From: Melieria omissa
Lineage: Eukaryota > Arthropoda > Insecta > Diptera > Ulidiidae
Length of the DNA: 64,000 bases
Assembly: GCA_963971225.1 (NCBI GenBank)
Contig: OZ020270.1
Coordinates: forward strand, 73,734,432-73,798,431
Direction of reading: 5' to 3'
The notes under the pieces were generated by a model. The model was given only the letters and a program-made list of their open reading frames with translations. It was not told where the DNA came from and searched no databases. Both the position numbers and the translations under genes were made by a program. This document shows positions 26,226 to 39,037 of the stretch, piece after piece; within the stretch, counting starts at the first letter, position 1, and every line of letters starts with the position of its first letter.

Positions 26226-27549
26226 GGAGGTTCTTTCAAATTTTTTTGAAAAAATCGTGTTTTTTTTCACATAAAATTAAAGCTGTATGTCCGTAGAATA
26301 TGTGTACGAAAGGATTTTTCGATACGATCGCCTTGTCCGCATACGAGTTTGTTTCTTCTACAGTGTTTTTCCCAGTTTTTGCCCGGAGCTGCTATCTTTC
26401 AACACGTTTTTCTCGAAACCACGTTTTCCATCTGAATTTCAAGGATATCTTTTGATCTATTGTTCTAATTTCCTTAATCTAAAGCATGTTTGAAAGGTGA
26501 TCATTTTCTGTATGGCTTATACCTAAAACGAGCATAAGTTACTATAAATTGTTATTTATAATTAAGGTTTAATAACAAAAAAAGTGGCAAAAAAAATTTG
26601 TTTTTTTCGAGCGTTCACATTTCAGTCAATTTTTGGTAAAAAATCATTATAGTTAGGTATAAGCCATAGAAAATTTCATCTACTTTCATTTAAAAAAACC
26701 TTTTTCATTTCAGATTACTACAAGAGGCTGTAGGCTTGAAATTCGGAGACTAGATTTTTCAGGCAGTGATCGACGAAAGCCGCCATTGTTCAGCCGCCAT
26801 TTTGAATTTTGTTACAAAAAATATATCATATTATTGTATAGGGTGTTTTTTTTAGAGGTATAGAACTTCGAATTGAAATAAAACACAAGAAAATCGTTTT
26901 AATGTCCATCAATTTGGCTTTATTAGAAGGATAATTTTATGCCATTAATGCTTAAATATGATTTCGGGCATGTGGCCGCCGCGGCTGGCTCGAATAAAGC
27001 CAATTCTACAGGTCCAATTTTCAACCAGCTCCAATTGCTGTGCACGGTGGCGAATCGATTAATTCGGGTCCTCTTCAACATTTTGCTCTACAGCGGCAAC
27101 TGTTTCTTCGGTGCGCACTGTTCGACGTATCTGCGGATGCGTATTATCACATAGAGTAAACGTAGTGCGAAAACGACCCATGGTTAACCGAATTAATTGC
27201 TCTGATGGACGATGTCGACCATTAAATGGACGGAGCTTGCGGTAAACTTCGCGAACTGAACCATTATTTTCGAAATAAATTTGCACGATTTGCAAGCGTT
27301 GTTCTTTTGTCAACCTGTTCATGATGAAATGGCAAACCAAACTGAACATAAATGACATTAGAGTTGCCAGATTTGACCACAAAATGCAAGTTTTATCTCT
27401 ATTCGAAAAACAAACCTATAAAAAAAACACCCTATATAATAAAATACCCATTCAACCGTCAAAACCGGATGTTTCTATGTTTTTTCATCATGCCACAAAT
27501 CATTTCCAAACTTGGGCCTTTTTTTGGCCAAATTTGAAAGAACCTCCCC
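26226..27549. mobile_element. TTAA-flanked element with eroded left end, unit 5
   Basis: A deletion of about 26-28 bp has removed the left TTAA and the first bases of the left terminal repeat, leaving GGAAACAAGGAGGTTC. The right end and TTAA (27550-27553) are intact. Such a copy could not be excised in the normal way. The same lesion is in units 6-9. Confidence 0.65.
26839..27434 (-). mobile_element. Deleted mariner-like element, unit 5
   Basis: The minus-strand fragment (ending 27059) has Val for Ile in EETVAAVEQ, a change shared only with unit 6. Confidence 0.8.
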
Positions 27550-27566
27550 TTAAGTGTTTATAAGAT

Positions 27567-27698
27567 TATTCGAAAGTTGAACAATTATTCGACTATTCGA
27601 AGCACATCGACTATTCGAATAGCACTATTCGAATACTATTCGTACAAACAACCACTATTCGAATAATCGATTAATCGATTTTCAAACTATTCGATTAC
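27567..27698 (+). promoter_or_regulatory. TATTCG motif cluster, unit 6
   Basis: Eight motifs with unchanged spacing. Confidence 0.45.
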
Positions 27699-27713
27699 TT
27701 TCAAGAGCCCTAC

Positions 27714-30597
27714 ATGCTGGTTGTTAAAATGGTTTGTTTACATTTTTCATTCCGTTGTGGTTTGAATTCAAACTGTCTTATCTGCAAACGATTGCGACTG
27801 AAGGTTTTATTAAAAATTTTGTGTATTTTCACGACGAAAAAGTGTACCATTTGTGGGAAAAAACGGCGTCGGGGCACTGGACCTTTTTTTCAAGTTCCTC
27901 TCGACGACCGTAGAAGAGGCATTTGGATTGCGAAATGTAATTTTGTGTTCCCGGCTCGTTCGTTTGTTTGCGGGGATCATTTTTTGGCAACTGATTTTAT
28001 CAGAGGGCCAAAAATGATCAAGTTAATGCCACATGCAGCACCGTTGCCGTAAGTATATGAAATTTAAGCCTACCGAAACATTAAATTGGCAGTGGCAGAG
28101 CATGTGCACAAAACTTAAATTAAAATGAATTTGATTTATTATAGCGCGAGCATTTCGCATTACGATGTCCCCCAGGAGGAGCAGTTCGAAGACCTGCTAA
28201 TTTTACTACATCCACCAAAAGAGTGCAAGGAGTTCTATACCCAGACAGAGTAAGTTTCAATGAGATGTATTTGAAAACTTGATTGTAATTTATACTTGTA
28301 GCCCAATAATCCAGGAATATTTTATGAAAAAAGAAATTTCGGACTTAAAAAAAGAAGTCAAAAAATTAAAGGAGGAGAACAAGCGCCTACAGCACAGACT
28401 GGAAGAATGCGAGGCGATTGTGTCAACTGTGAGATCCATATTCACAGATGGACAAGTGAGAAAAATGGTGTACCAGGTATTGTTTATTGTATTAACCACA
28501 ACTTGAACGATGTTAATGCGAATTGTATATGTTTGTTTATTTCACAGAACGAAATATTAAATGGAGTTGGCCTGATATTTCAAGCACCATATGCCTGCAC
28601 GCGTCTGGGCCATGTGCATATAATCACTTATATACAAAAGGCTTCCCGCTGCCCCATGTCTCCACTCTTCAACGCTGGTATAGAATGGTTGACGTAAGTG
28701 AGGGAATTCTGTCAACAGCCATGGATTTGATGCGACACATAACAGATTTGTCAAATGAAGACAAAATCTGTGTTCTCGCGTTCGACGAGATGAAAGTCGC
28801 AGAAACTTACGAATACGACCAAAGAGCGGACTGTGTACGGAAACCTGCCAATTATGTCCAGGTGGTGATGGCGAGGGGTCTGAAGAAATCGTGGAAGCAA
28901 CCCGTTTTCTACGATTTCGACCAGCAAATGACCAAACCAATTTTGATTTCGGTAATCTCGGCACTACACCACGCAGGTTTTTCTGTGGTGGCAATTGTTT
29001 GTGACATGGGACTCACAAAACGAAAGCTGTGGAAAAGTTTGGAAGTAACAGTAGGTGAGTAATATGTTTGAATTTAATTTAATCAGTTTGAGTTTACATA
29101 AGCAATTTTTTTCGTAATTTAGACCAGCCATACTTCGAACACCCCGTGAATAAAAAGGAAAAAATATTCACTTTTGCCGACGCTCCCCATCTTCTAAAAT
29201 TAATCAGAAACCACTTCCTGGACACCGAAATTATGTGGAAGGGCGAACTGCTGACAACGCGCAGCTTAGCTGATCTGCTCAAACATACGAGCACATCAGA
29301 CGCGTCAATTACATTCAAACTGACGACCGAACATCTAACAGTTAAAGGAGTCGGTATGTTATTTATGTTATGATGTTATGTTCGCTAATGTTAACAACAA
29401 AATTCGTTACAATTTTTAGCCCGTCAATAAGTTAAGTTAACAGCACAAGTATTTTCAAATACCACCGCCGCTGCTATACGACGCTCATTAGGAATGGACA
29501 TATACAAGCCAACACAAACAGCTGAAATGATTCAGCTTGTTAATGATTGGTTTGATGTCCTCAATTCCTCCATGGGAACATTTGGGTACCCAGGAAAGGT
29601 AATTTTTCTTTCCAATAAAGCCGAAAAATAGTTAAATTAAAAAATTTTTAAATTAAAATTTGTATGTATTACATTACAAATTTGTATGTATTACATGTAT
29701 TACAGGAACCATATGGTGTAAAGCTCAAAAGCCAAGATAAGGTTATTAAGCGGATGAATGCCTTCATGTCTTCTCCAATTATTCCAAACAAAAAAAGTCT
29801 GGAAATATTTCAAAAAGGAATTTTAATGACTAATTCCGCCTTGGTAATGCTCCACCAATATGTTAAGGCGAAGTGCAATATGGAGTACTTTCTAACAAAC
29901 CGCCTTAACCAGGATGTGTTGGAGCACTTCTTTGGGGCAATTCGAAGCAAGGGTGGTCTGAATGATCATCCTTCCCCCAAGGAGTTTAAATACCGGCTGA
30001 GGAAATATATCTTAGGTATGTTTCATATTAATTTCGTGTAATTTTTTTAATATTAATTTTTTAATTTAATTAATTTTTTCATTAATTTCTTAATCACTAT
30101 TTAGCCAGAAATACCGAGCACCTAAGAGGAATAGGCAATGTTTCTAAGGACACAACGGGTTGGCTCGGCACCGTACACAAACATGACGACCAGGCCGAGA
30201 TTACCCTTGACAGCTTGAATGAGTCCTCAATTTCCTTCGACAGTCCTGACCCAGAGGAAGAGTCGGGAATCATCGCTGATTTTAATACGGACTCATTGCA
30301 TGACATCGGCGTGCTTCATGAAGACGCAAAAAGCCAGGTCCGCGATTCCTAAGCGCAATTAAAGAAATGGAGAGCGTGTTCTACGCAATAAATCAAATGA
30401 AAATTTCATATCGAAAAAATCTTCTGAAGCGATTGCTGGAAAAAAGCGCCCACGTAGGCGTCCCAGAGCATGTGAAGCGATTTTTCTTCACATGCAGAAT
30501 TCATTTCCGTGTGCACCATTTAAACAAGCGCTTAAAGACGATGAAGGCCAAACAGAAAATAATGGGGTACAAAAAATTCATCAAAATCAATCTGTAA
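27714..30597 (+). pseudogene. P-type THAP transposase-like gene, copy 6 (broken)
   Basis: A 9-bp in-frame deletion just before the THAP cysteines removes one of two short ATTTTCACG-type repeats (near 27830). The exon 3 coiled coil starts FMKKEIS instead of FMEKEIS. Exon 5 is open, the exon 6 TAA is present (near 29428), and the GCG to ACG change is shared with copies 3 and 5. The THAP plus coiled-coil frame is open and three codons shorter, at 254. Confidence 0.85.
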
Positions 30598-31429
30598 AAC
30601 TGGGAGAGAAAAAAGGTGAAATTAATCATTCCATTTTTTAAATATTTGTGTACTTATACAGCACACGCAGCGGCCACACCTTCACTAGCTAGAGGCTTCA
30701 AGACAGCAGTGCACTCTGAAAGTGGTAAGAGAAACAAAAGTTAAAATCATTACATTTTTAAAATTTATATTTACTTATACAGCACATGCGGCTACAGCCC
30801 TTCGTTGGAGTCTTGCCTGACTGATGTTAAATAAACGATTGAGCTCAACCGCTCACGACGCCTCTCTGATCAAGTACTGAGCGGTGACCAATAAGGTACA
30901 CCATAATGGACAGCGAGAAGGTTTAGTGGGTTCAAGTCTCACACTGACGGCTTCGGCCAAGGGCTTTCGATGCTTCCTCCTCGTAAAACAAAACAAAAAA
31001 AAACACTTTTCCAAAACCTTAAATTAATAAATTTGCCTTAGTCCAAATAAGTATCTGCAGTGCAGCAACGTTTCTCGATGTCCGCGTTGTAGGAACTATC
31101 TTGCACATTTATTGCCACTCGCTGTGCTGCGTCACTCCTGAACTCAGCGTTTTCGTTGGCAAAGCACTGAAAAAATAGTTTTTCTCGTATAAAATACTTC
31201 AATGTTTCTTTTTACTGCTTACTTTTTACCAGCAGCAGTCAATTTCGTGTTTTTCTCGTTTCCTTTGTTCACTTGAATCGTAAGAAATGTATCAGCTGAT
31301 TTTGACAAGCAGCATGCCCAAAAGCACTAACAAAATACATGGGAATCCTAGTGCTACTTCCCCTTATACCCTTATAAGGTCGTATCACCTTATTAATACA
31401 CCTTGTCTATGTGTTTATTTGCTTAGTGG

Positions 31430-31460
31430 CATGATGAAATAAACAAGGTGAAGCGAGTAG
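31430..31460 (+). repeat. P-type 31-bp terminal repeat, unit 6
   Basis: Identical to the unit 1 repeat. Confidence 0.75.
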
Positions 31461-31715
31461 ATGGCATACCCTTATTTTGACAAAAGAGCTTTTGAAAAAC
31501 TGACGTTTTCAAAATAAATTCTCTCAAAACATGAAAGTCTTCTTCTTTCTTCGCTTTTCACGACTGCTTGTCACCAACTGACTGTTTATTTGAATCTTAC
31601 ATCTACTACCACTTGAGGCTACAATGCTATTACATTACATTTAGATCTATTACTACTGTACACTACAATATATATATTTCAGGAAAAAATTTCCAGCAAC
31701 TTTGAAAGGAAACAA

Positions 31716-33039
31716 GGAGGTTCTTTCAAATTTTTTTGAAAAAATCGTGTTTTTTTTCACATAAAATTAAAGCTGTATGTCCGTAGAATATGTGTACGAA
31801 AGGATTTTTCGATACGATCGCCTTGTCCGCATACGAGTTTGTTTCTTCTACAGTGTTTTTCCCAGTTTTTGCCCGGAGCTGCTATCTTTCAACACGTTTT
31901 TCTCGAAACCACGTTTTCCATCTGAATTTCAAGGATATCTTTTGATCTATTGTTCTAATTTCCTTAATCTAAAGCATGTTTGAAAGGTGATCATTTTCTG
32001 TATGGCTTATACCTAAAACGAGCATAAGTTACTATAAATTGTTATTTATAATTAAGGTTTAATAACAAAAAAAGTGGCAAAAAAAATTTGTTTTTTTCGA
32101 GCGTTCACATTTCAGTCAATTTTTGGTAAAAAATCATTATAGTTAGGTATAAGCCATAGAAAATTTCATCTACTTTCATTTAAAAAAACCTTTTTCATTT
32201 CAGATTACTACAAGAGGCTGTAGGCTTGAAATTCGGAGACTAGATTTTTCAGGCAGTGATCGACGAAAGCCGCCATTGTTCAGCCGCCATTTTGAATTTT
32301 GTTACAAAAAATATATCATATTATTGTATAGGGTGTTTTTTTTAGAGGTATAGAACTTCGAATTGAAATAAAACACAAGAAAATCGTTTTAATGTCCATC
32401 AATTTGGCTTTATTAGAAGGATAATTTTATGCCATTAATGCTTAAATATGATTTCGGGCATGTGGCCGCCGCGGCTGGCTCGAATAAAGCCAATTCTACA
32501 GGTCCAATTTTCAACCAGCTCCAATTGCTGTGCACGGTGGCGAATCGATTAATTCGGGTCCTCTTCAACATTTTGCTCTACAGCGGCAACTGTTTCTTCG
32601 GTGCGCACTGTTCGACGTATCTGCGGATGCGTATTATCACATAGAGTAAACGTAGTGCGAAAACGACCCATGGTTAACCGAATTAATTGCTCTGATGGAC
32701 GATGTCGACCATTAAATGGACGGAGCTTGCGGTAAACTTCGCGAACTGAACCATTATTTTCGAAATAAATTTGCACGATTTGCAAGCGTTGTTCTTTTGT
32801 CAACCTGTTCATGATGAAATGGCAAACCAAACTGAACATAAATGACATTAGAGTTGCCAGATTTGACCACAAAATGCAAGTTTTATCTCTATTCGAAAAA
32901 CAAACCTATAAAAAAAACACCCTATATAATAAAATACCCATTCAACCGTCAAAACCGGATGTTTCTATGTTTTTTCATCATGCCACAAATCATTTCCAAA
33001 CTTGGGCCTTTTTTTGGCCAAATTTGAAAGAACCTCCCC
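31716..33039. mobile_element. TTAA-flanked element with eroded left end, unit 6
   Basis: Same left-end deletion as unit 5. The right TTAA is at 33040-33043. Confidence 0.65.
32329..32924 (-). mobile_element. Deleted mariner-like element, unit 6
   Basis: Shares the Val variant with unit 5. The minus-strand fragment ends at 32549. Confidence 0.8.
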
Positions 33040-33056
33040 TTAAGTGTTTATAAGAT

Positions 33057-33188
33057 TATTCGAAAGTTGAACAATTATTCGACTATTCGAAGCACATCGA
33101 CTATTCGAATAGCACTATTCGAATACTATTCGTACAAACAACCACTATTCGAATAATCGATTAATCGATTTTCAAACTATTCGATTAC
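33057..33188 (+). promoter_or_regulatory. TATTCG motif cluster, unit 7
   Basis: Eight motifs with unchanged spacing. Confidence 0.45.
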
Positions 33189-33203
33189 TTTCATGAGCCC
33201 TAC

Positions 33204-36086
33204 ATGCTGGTTGTCAAAATGGTTTGTTTACATTTTTCATTCCGTTGTGGTTTGAATTCAAACTGTCTTATCTGCAAACGATTGCGACTGAAGGTTTTAT
33301 TAAAAATTTTGTGTATTTTCACGATTTTCACGACGAAAAAGTGTACCATTTGTGGGAAAAAACGGCGTCGGGGCACTGGACCTTTTTTTCAAGTTCCTCT
33401 CGACGACCGTAGAAGAGGCATTTGGATTGCGAAATGTAATTTTGTGTTCCCGGCTCGTTCGTTTGTTTGCGGGGATCATTTTTTGGCAACTGATTTTATC
33501 AGAGGGCCAAAAATGATCAAGTTAATGCCACATGCAGCACCGTTGCCGTAAGTATATGAAATTTAAGCCTACCGAAACATTAAATTGGCAGTGGCAGAGC
33601 ATGTGCACAAAACTTAAATTAAAATGAATTTGATTTATTATAGCGCGAGCATTTCGCATTACGATGTCCCCCAGGAGGAGCAGTTCGAAGACCTGCTAAT
33701 TTTACTACATCCACCAAAAGAGTGCAAGGAGTTCTATACCCAGACAGAGTAAGTTTCAATGAGATGTATTTGAAAACTTGATTGTAATTTATACTTGTAG
33801 CCCAATAATCCAGGAATATTTTATGGAAAAAGAAATTTCGGACTTAAAAAAAGAAGTCAAAAAATTAAAGAAGGAGAACAAGCGCCTACAGCACAGACTG
33901 GACGAATGCGAGGCGATTGTGTCAACTGTGAGATCCATATTCACAGATGGACAAGTGAGAAAAATGGTGTACCAGGTATTGTTTATTGTATTAACCACAA
34001 CTTGAACGATGTTAATGCGAATTGTATATGTTTGTTTATTTCACAGAACGAAATATTAAATGGAGTTGGCCTGATATTTCAAGCACCATATGCCTGCACG
34101 CGTCTGGGCCATGTGCATATAATCACTTATATACAAAAGGCTTCCCGCTGCCCCATGTCTCCACTCTTCAACGCTGGTATAGAATGGTTGACGTAAGTGA
34201 GGGAATTCTGTCAACAGCCATGGATTTGATGCGACACATAACAGATTTGTCAAATGAAGACAAAATCTGTGTTCTCGCGTTCGACGAGATGAAAGTCGCA
34301 GAAACTTACGAATACGACCAAAGAGCGGACTGTGTACGGAAACCTGCCAATTATGTCCAGGTGGTGATGGCGAGGGGTCTGAAGAAATCGTGGAAGCAAC
34401 CCGTTTTCTACGATTTCGACCAGCAAATGACCAAACCAATTTTGATTTCGGTAATCTCGGCACTACACCACGCAGGTTTTTCTGTGGTGGCAATTGTTTG
34501 TGACATGGGACTCACAAAACGAAAGCTGTGGAAAAGTTTGGAAGTAACAGTAGGTGAGTAATATGTTTGAATTTAATTTAATCAGTTTGAGTTTACATAA
34601 GCAATTTTTTTCGTAATTTAGACCAGCCATACTTCGAACACCCCGTGAATAAAAAGGAAAAAATATTCACTTTTGCCGACGCTCCCCATCTTCTAAAATT
34701 AATCAGAAACCACTTCCTGGACACCGAAATTATGTGGAAGGGCGAACTGCTGACAACGCGCAGCTTAGCTGATCTGCTGCTTAGCTGATCGCGTCAATTA
34801 CATTCAAACTGACGACCGAACATCTAACAGTTAAAGGAGTCGGTATGTTATTTATGTTATGATGTTATGTTCGCTAATGTTAACAACAAAATTCGTTACA
34901 ATTTTTAGCCCGTCAATAAGTTAAGTTAACAGCACAAGTATTTTCAAATACCACCGCCGCTGCTATACGACGCTCATTAGGAATGGACATATACAAGCCA
35001 ACACAAACAGCTGAAATGATTCAGCTTGTTAATGATTGGTTTGATGTCCTCAATTCCTCCATGGGAACATTTGGGTACCCAGGAAAGGTAATTTTTCTTT
35101 CCAATAAAGCCGAAAAATAGTTAAATTAAAAAATTTTTAAATTAAAATTTGTATGTATTACATTACAAATTTGTATGTATTACATGTATTACAGGAACCA
35201 TATGGTGTAAAGCTCAAAAGCCAAGATAAGGTTATTAAGCGGATGAATGCCTTCATGTCTTATCCAATTATTCCAAACAAAAAAAGTCTGGAAATATTTC
35301 AAAAAGGAATTTTAATGACTAATTCCGCCTTGGTAATGCTCCACCAATATGTTAAGGCGAAGTGCAATATGGAGTACTTTCTAACAAACCGCCTTAACCA
35401 GGATGTGTTGGAGCACTTCTTTGGGGCAATTCGAAGCAAGGGTGGTCTGAATGATCATCCTTCCCCCAAGGAGTTTAAATACCGGCTGAGGAAATATATC
35501 TTAGGTATGTTTCATATTAATTTCGTGTAATTTTTTTAATATTAATTTTTTAATTTAATTAATTTTTTCATTAATTTCTTAATCACTATTTAGCCAGAAA
35601 TACAGAGCACCTAAGAGGAATAGGCAATGTTTCTAAGGACACAACGGGTTGGCTCGGCACCGTACACAAACATGGCGACCAGGCCGAGATTACCCTTGAC
35701 AGCTTGAATGAGTCCTCAATTTCCTTCGACAGTCCTGACCCAGAGGAAGAGTCGGGAATCATCGCTGATTTTAATACGGACTCATTGCATGACATCGGCG
35801 TGCTTCATGAAGACGCAAAAAGCCAGGTCCGCGATTCCTAAGCGCAATTAAAGAAATGGAGAGCGTGTTCTACGCAATAAATCAAATGAAAATTTCATAT
35901 CGAAAAAATCTTCTGAAGCGATTGCTGGAAAAAAGCGCCCACGTAGGCGTCCCAGAGCATGTGAAGCGATTTTTCTTCACATGCAGAATTCATTTCCGTG
36001 TGCACCATTTAAACAAGCGCTTAAAGACGATGAAGGCCAAACAGAAAATAATGGGGTACAAAAAATTCATCAAAATCAATCTGTAA
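33204..36086 (+). pseudogene. P-type THAP transposase-like gene, copy 7 (broken)
   Basis: A mosaic copy: it has the short exon 5 with TGA (near 34786) and the exon 6 TAA (near 34917), like copies 1, 2 and 4, but Gln in VMLHQYV like the others. Its coiled coil reads KKLKKENKR and RLDECE, as in copies 8 and 9. Exon 7 has Tyr for Ser in FMSYPII. A SINE lies about 300 bp downstream. The THAP plus coiled-coil frame is open. Confidence 0.85.
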
Positions 36087-36383
36087 AACTGGGAGAGAAA
36101 AAAGGTGAAATTAATCATTCCATTTTTTAAATATTTGTGTACTTATACAGCACACGCAGCGGCCACACCTTCACTAGCTAGAGGCTTCAAGACAGCAGTG
36201 CACTCTGAAAGTGGTAAGAGAAACAAAAGTTAAAATCATTACATTTTTAAAATTTATATTTACTTATACAGCACATGCGGCTACAGCCCTTCGTTGGAGT
36301 CTTGCCTGACTGATGTTAAATAAACGATTGAGCTCAACCGCTCACGACGCCTCTCTGATCAAGTACTGAGCGGTGACCAATAA

Positions 36384-36714
36384 TTTTAATTGATTGGCAC
36401 GACAGCCCGCTTACGCGAGACTAAGGCCTAGCTTCCCGCAACCACCCGTGTTGTGCGTGTGAATTTTGTACGCGGGTGGAAGGGACCTACAGTTTTATGC
36501 CGGTTCCGAACGGCAGGTTGGGAGCTTTTTCATAGGCAATTTTTACTCTCAGAGGTTTGCCATTTACAGCTGAGAGGACAGCCACCGAAAGAGAAAACGA
36601 GTTTCCCGTTATTTTTTTTAGGTGTTACTACATGCAGTATTCGATCTTGCGTCGCTCTGCATGCGACTCGTTGGACCGCGCACTAACCAACTGAGCCACG
36701 GCGGCTGCCAATAA
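36384..36714 (-). mobile_element. tRNA-derived SINE insertion, unit 7
   Basis: The minus strand has a tRNA-type A box (TGGCTCAGTTGGTTAG, complement of 36683-36698) near its 5' end and a weak B-box-like stretch downstream. Its 3' end reads AATTAAAA. GGTGACCAATAA flanks it on both sides (36372-36383 and 36715-36726), a 12-bp target duplication. Units without the insertion have one copy. It contains no supportable protein gene. Confidence 0.75.
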
Positions 36715-37262
36715 GGTGACCAATAAGGTACACCATAATGGACAGCGAGAAGGTTTAGTGGGTTCAAGTCTCACACTGACGGCTTCGGCCAAGGGCTTTC
36801 GATGCTTCCTCCTCGTAAAACAAAACAAAAAAAAAACACTTTTCCAAAACCTTAAATTAATAAATTTGCCTTAGTCCAAATAAGTATCTGCAGTGCAGCA
36901 ACGTTTCTCGATGTCCGCGTTGTAGGAACTATCTTGCACATTTATTGCCACTCGCTGTGCTGCGTCACTCCTGAACTCAGCGTTTTCGTTGGCAAAGCAC
37001 TGAAAAAATAGTTTTTCTCGTATAAAATACTTCAATGTTTCTTTTTACTGCTTACTTTTTACCAGCAGCAGTCAATTTCGTGTTTTTCTCGTTTCCTTTG
37101 TTCACTTGAATCGTAAGAAATGTATCAGCTGATTTTGACAAGCAGCATGCCCAAAAGCACTAACAAAATACATGGGAATCCTAGTGCTACTTCCCCTTAT
37201 ACCCTTATAAGGTCGTATCACCTTATTAATACACCTTGTCTATGTGTTTATTTGCTTAGTGG

Positions 37263-37293
37263 CATGATGAAATAAACAAGGTGAAGCGAGTAG
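37263..37293 (+). repeat. P-type 31-bp terminal repeat, unit 7
   Basis: Identical to the unit 1 repeat. Confidence 0.75.
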
Positions 37294-37547
37294 ATGGCAT
37301 ACCCTTATTTTGACAAAAGAGCTTTTGAAAAACTGACGTTTTCAAAATAAATTCTCTCAAAACATGAAAGTCTTCTTCTTTCTTCGCTTTTCACGACTGC
37401 TTGTCACCAACTGACTGTTTATTTGAATCTTACATCTACTACCACTTGAGGCTACAATGCTATTACATTACATTTAGATCTATTACTACTGTACATACAA
37501 TATATATATTTCAGGAAAAAATTTCCAGCAACTTTGAAAGGAAACAA

Positions 37548-38873
37548 GGAGGTTCTTTCAAATTTTTTTGAAAAAATCGTGTTTTTTTTCACATAAAATT
37601 AAAGCTGTATTGTCCGTAGAATATGTGTACGAAAGGATTTTTCGATACGATCGCCTTGTCCGCATACGAGTTTGTTTCTTCTACAGTGTTTTTCCCAGTT
37701 TTTGCCCGGAGCTGCTATCTTTCAACACGTTTTTCTCGAAACCACGTTTTCCATCTGAATTTCAAGGATATCTTTTGATCTATTGTTCTAATTTCCTTAA
37801 TCTAAAGCATGTTTGAAAGGTGATCATTTTCTGTATGGCTTATACCTAAAACGAGCATAAGTTACTATTAAATTGTTATTTATAATTAAGGTTTAATAAC
37901 AAAAAAAGTGGCAAAAAAAATTTGTTTTTTTCGAGCGTTCACATTTCAGTCAATTTTTGGTCAAAAATCATTATAGTTAGGTATAAGCCATAGAAAATTT
38001 CATCTACTTTCATTTAAAAAAACCTTTTTCATTTCAGATTACTACAAGAGGCTGTAGGCTTGAAATTCGGAGACTAGATTTTTCAGGCAGTGATCGACGA
38101 AAGCCGCCATTGTTCAGCCGCCATTTTGAATTTTGTTACAAAAAATATATCATATTATTGTATAGGGTGTTTTTTTTAGAGGTATAGAACTTCGAATTGA
38201 AATAAAACACAAGAAAATCGTTTTAATGTCCATCAATTTGGCTTTATTAGAAGGATAATTTTATGCCATTAATGCTTAAATATGATTTCGGGCATGTGGC
38301 CGCCGCGGCTGGCTCGAATAAAGCCAATTCTACAGGTCCAATTTTCAACCAGCTCCAATTGCTGTGCACGGTGGCGAATCGATTAATTCGGGTCCTCTTC
38401 AACATTTTGCTCTACAGCGGCAATTGTTTCTTCGGTGCGCACTGTTCGACGTATCTGCGGATGCGTATTATCACATAGAGTAAACGTAGTGCGAAAACGA
38501 CCCATGGTTAACCGAATTAATTGCTCTGATGGACGATGTCGACCATTAAATGGACGGAGCTTGCGGTAAACTTCGCGAACTGAACCATTATTTTCGAAAT
38601 AAATTTGCACGATTTGCAAGCGTTGTTCTTTTGTCAACCTGTTCATGATGAAATGGCAAACCAAACTGAACATAAATGACATTAGAGTTGCCAGATTTGA
38701 CCACAAAATGCAAGTTTTATCTCTATTCGAAAAACAAACCTATAAAAAAAACACCCTATATAATAAAATACCCATTCAACCGTCAAAACCGGATGTTTCT
38801 ATGTTTTTTCATCATGCCACAAATCATTTCCAAACTTGGACCTTTTTTTGGCCAAATTTGAAAGAACCTCCCC
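37548..38873. mobile_element. TTAA-flanked element with eroded left end, unit 7
   Basis: Left-end deletion as in unit 5. One extra T (GCTGTATTGTCC near 37611) is shared with units 8 and 9. Confidence 0.65.
38163..38758 (-). mobile_element. Deleted mariner-like element, unit 7
   Basis: 596 bp flanked by TA. The minus-strand ORF fragment ends at 38383. Confidence 0.8.
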
Positions 38874-38890
38874 TTAAGTGTTTATAAGAT

Positions 38891-39022
38891 TATTCGAAAG
38901 TTGAACAATTATTCGACTATTCGAAGCACATCGACTATTCGAATAGCACTATTCGAATACTATTCGTACAAACAACCACTATTCGAATAATCGATTAATC
39001 GATTTTCAAACTATTCGATTAC
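38891..39022 (+). promoter_or_regulatory. TATTCG motif cluster, unit 8
   Basis: Eight motifs with unchanged spacing. Confidence 0.45.
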
Positions 39023-39037
39023 TTTCAAGAGCCCTAC

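Noticed and set aside
36683..36714. A functional tRNA gene
   Set aside because: The A box is good but the B box is degenerate, no cloverleaf can be drawn, and target duplications show it is a SINE head.
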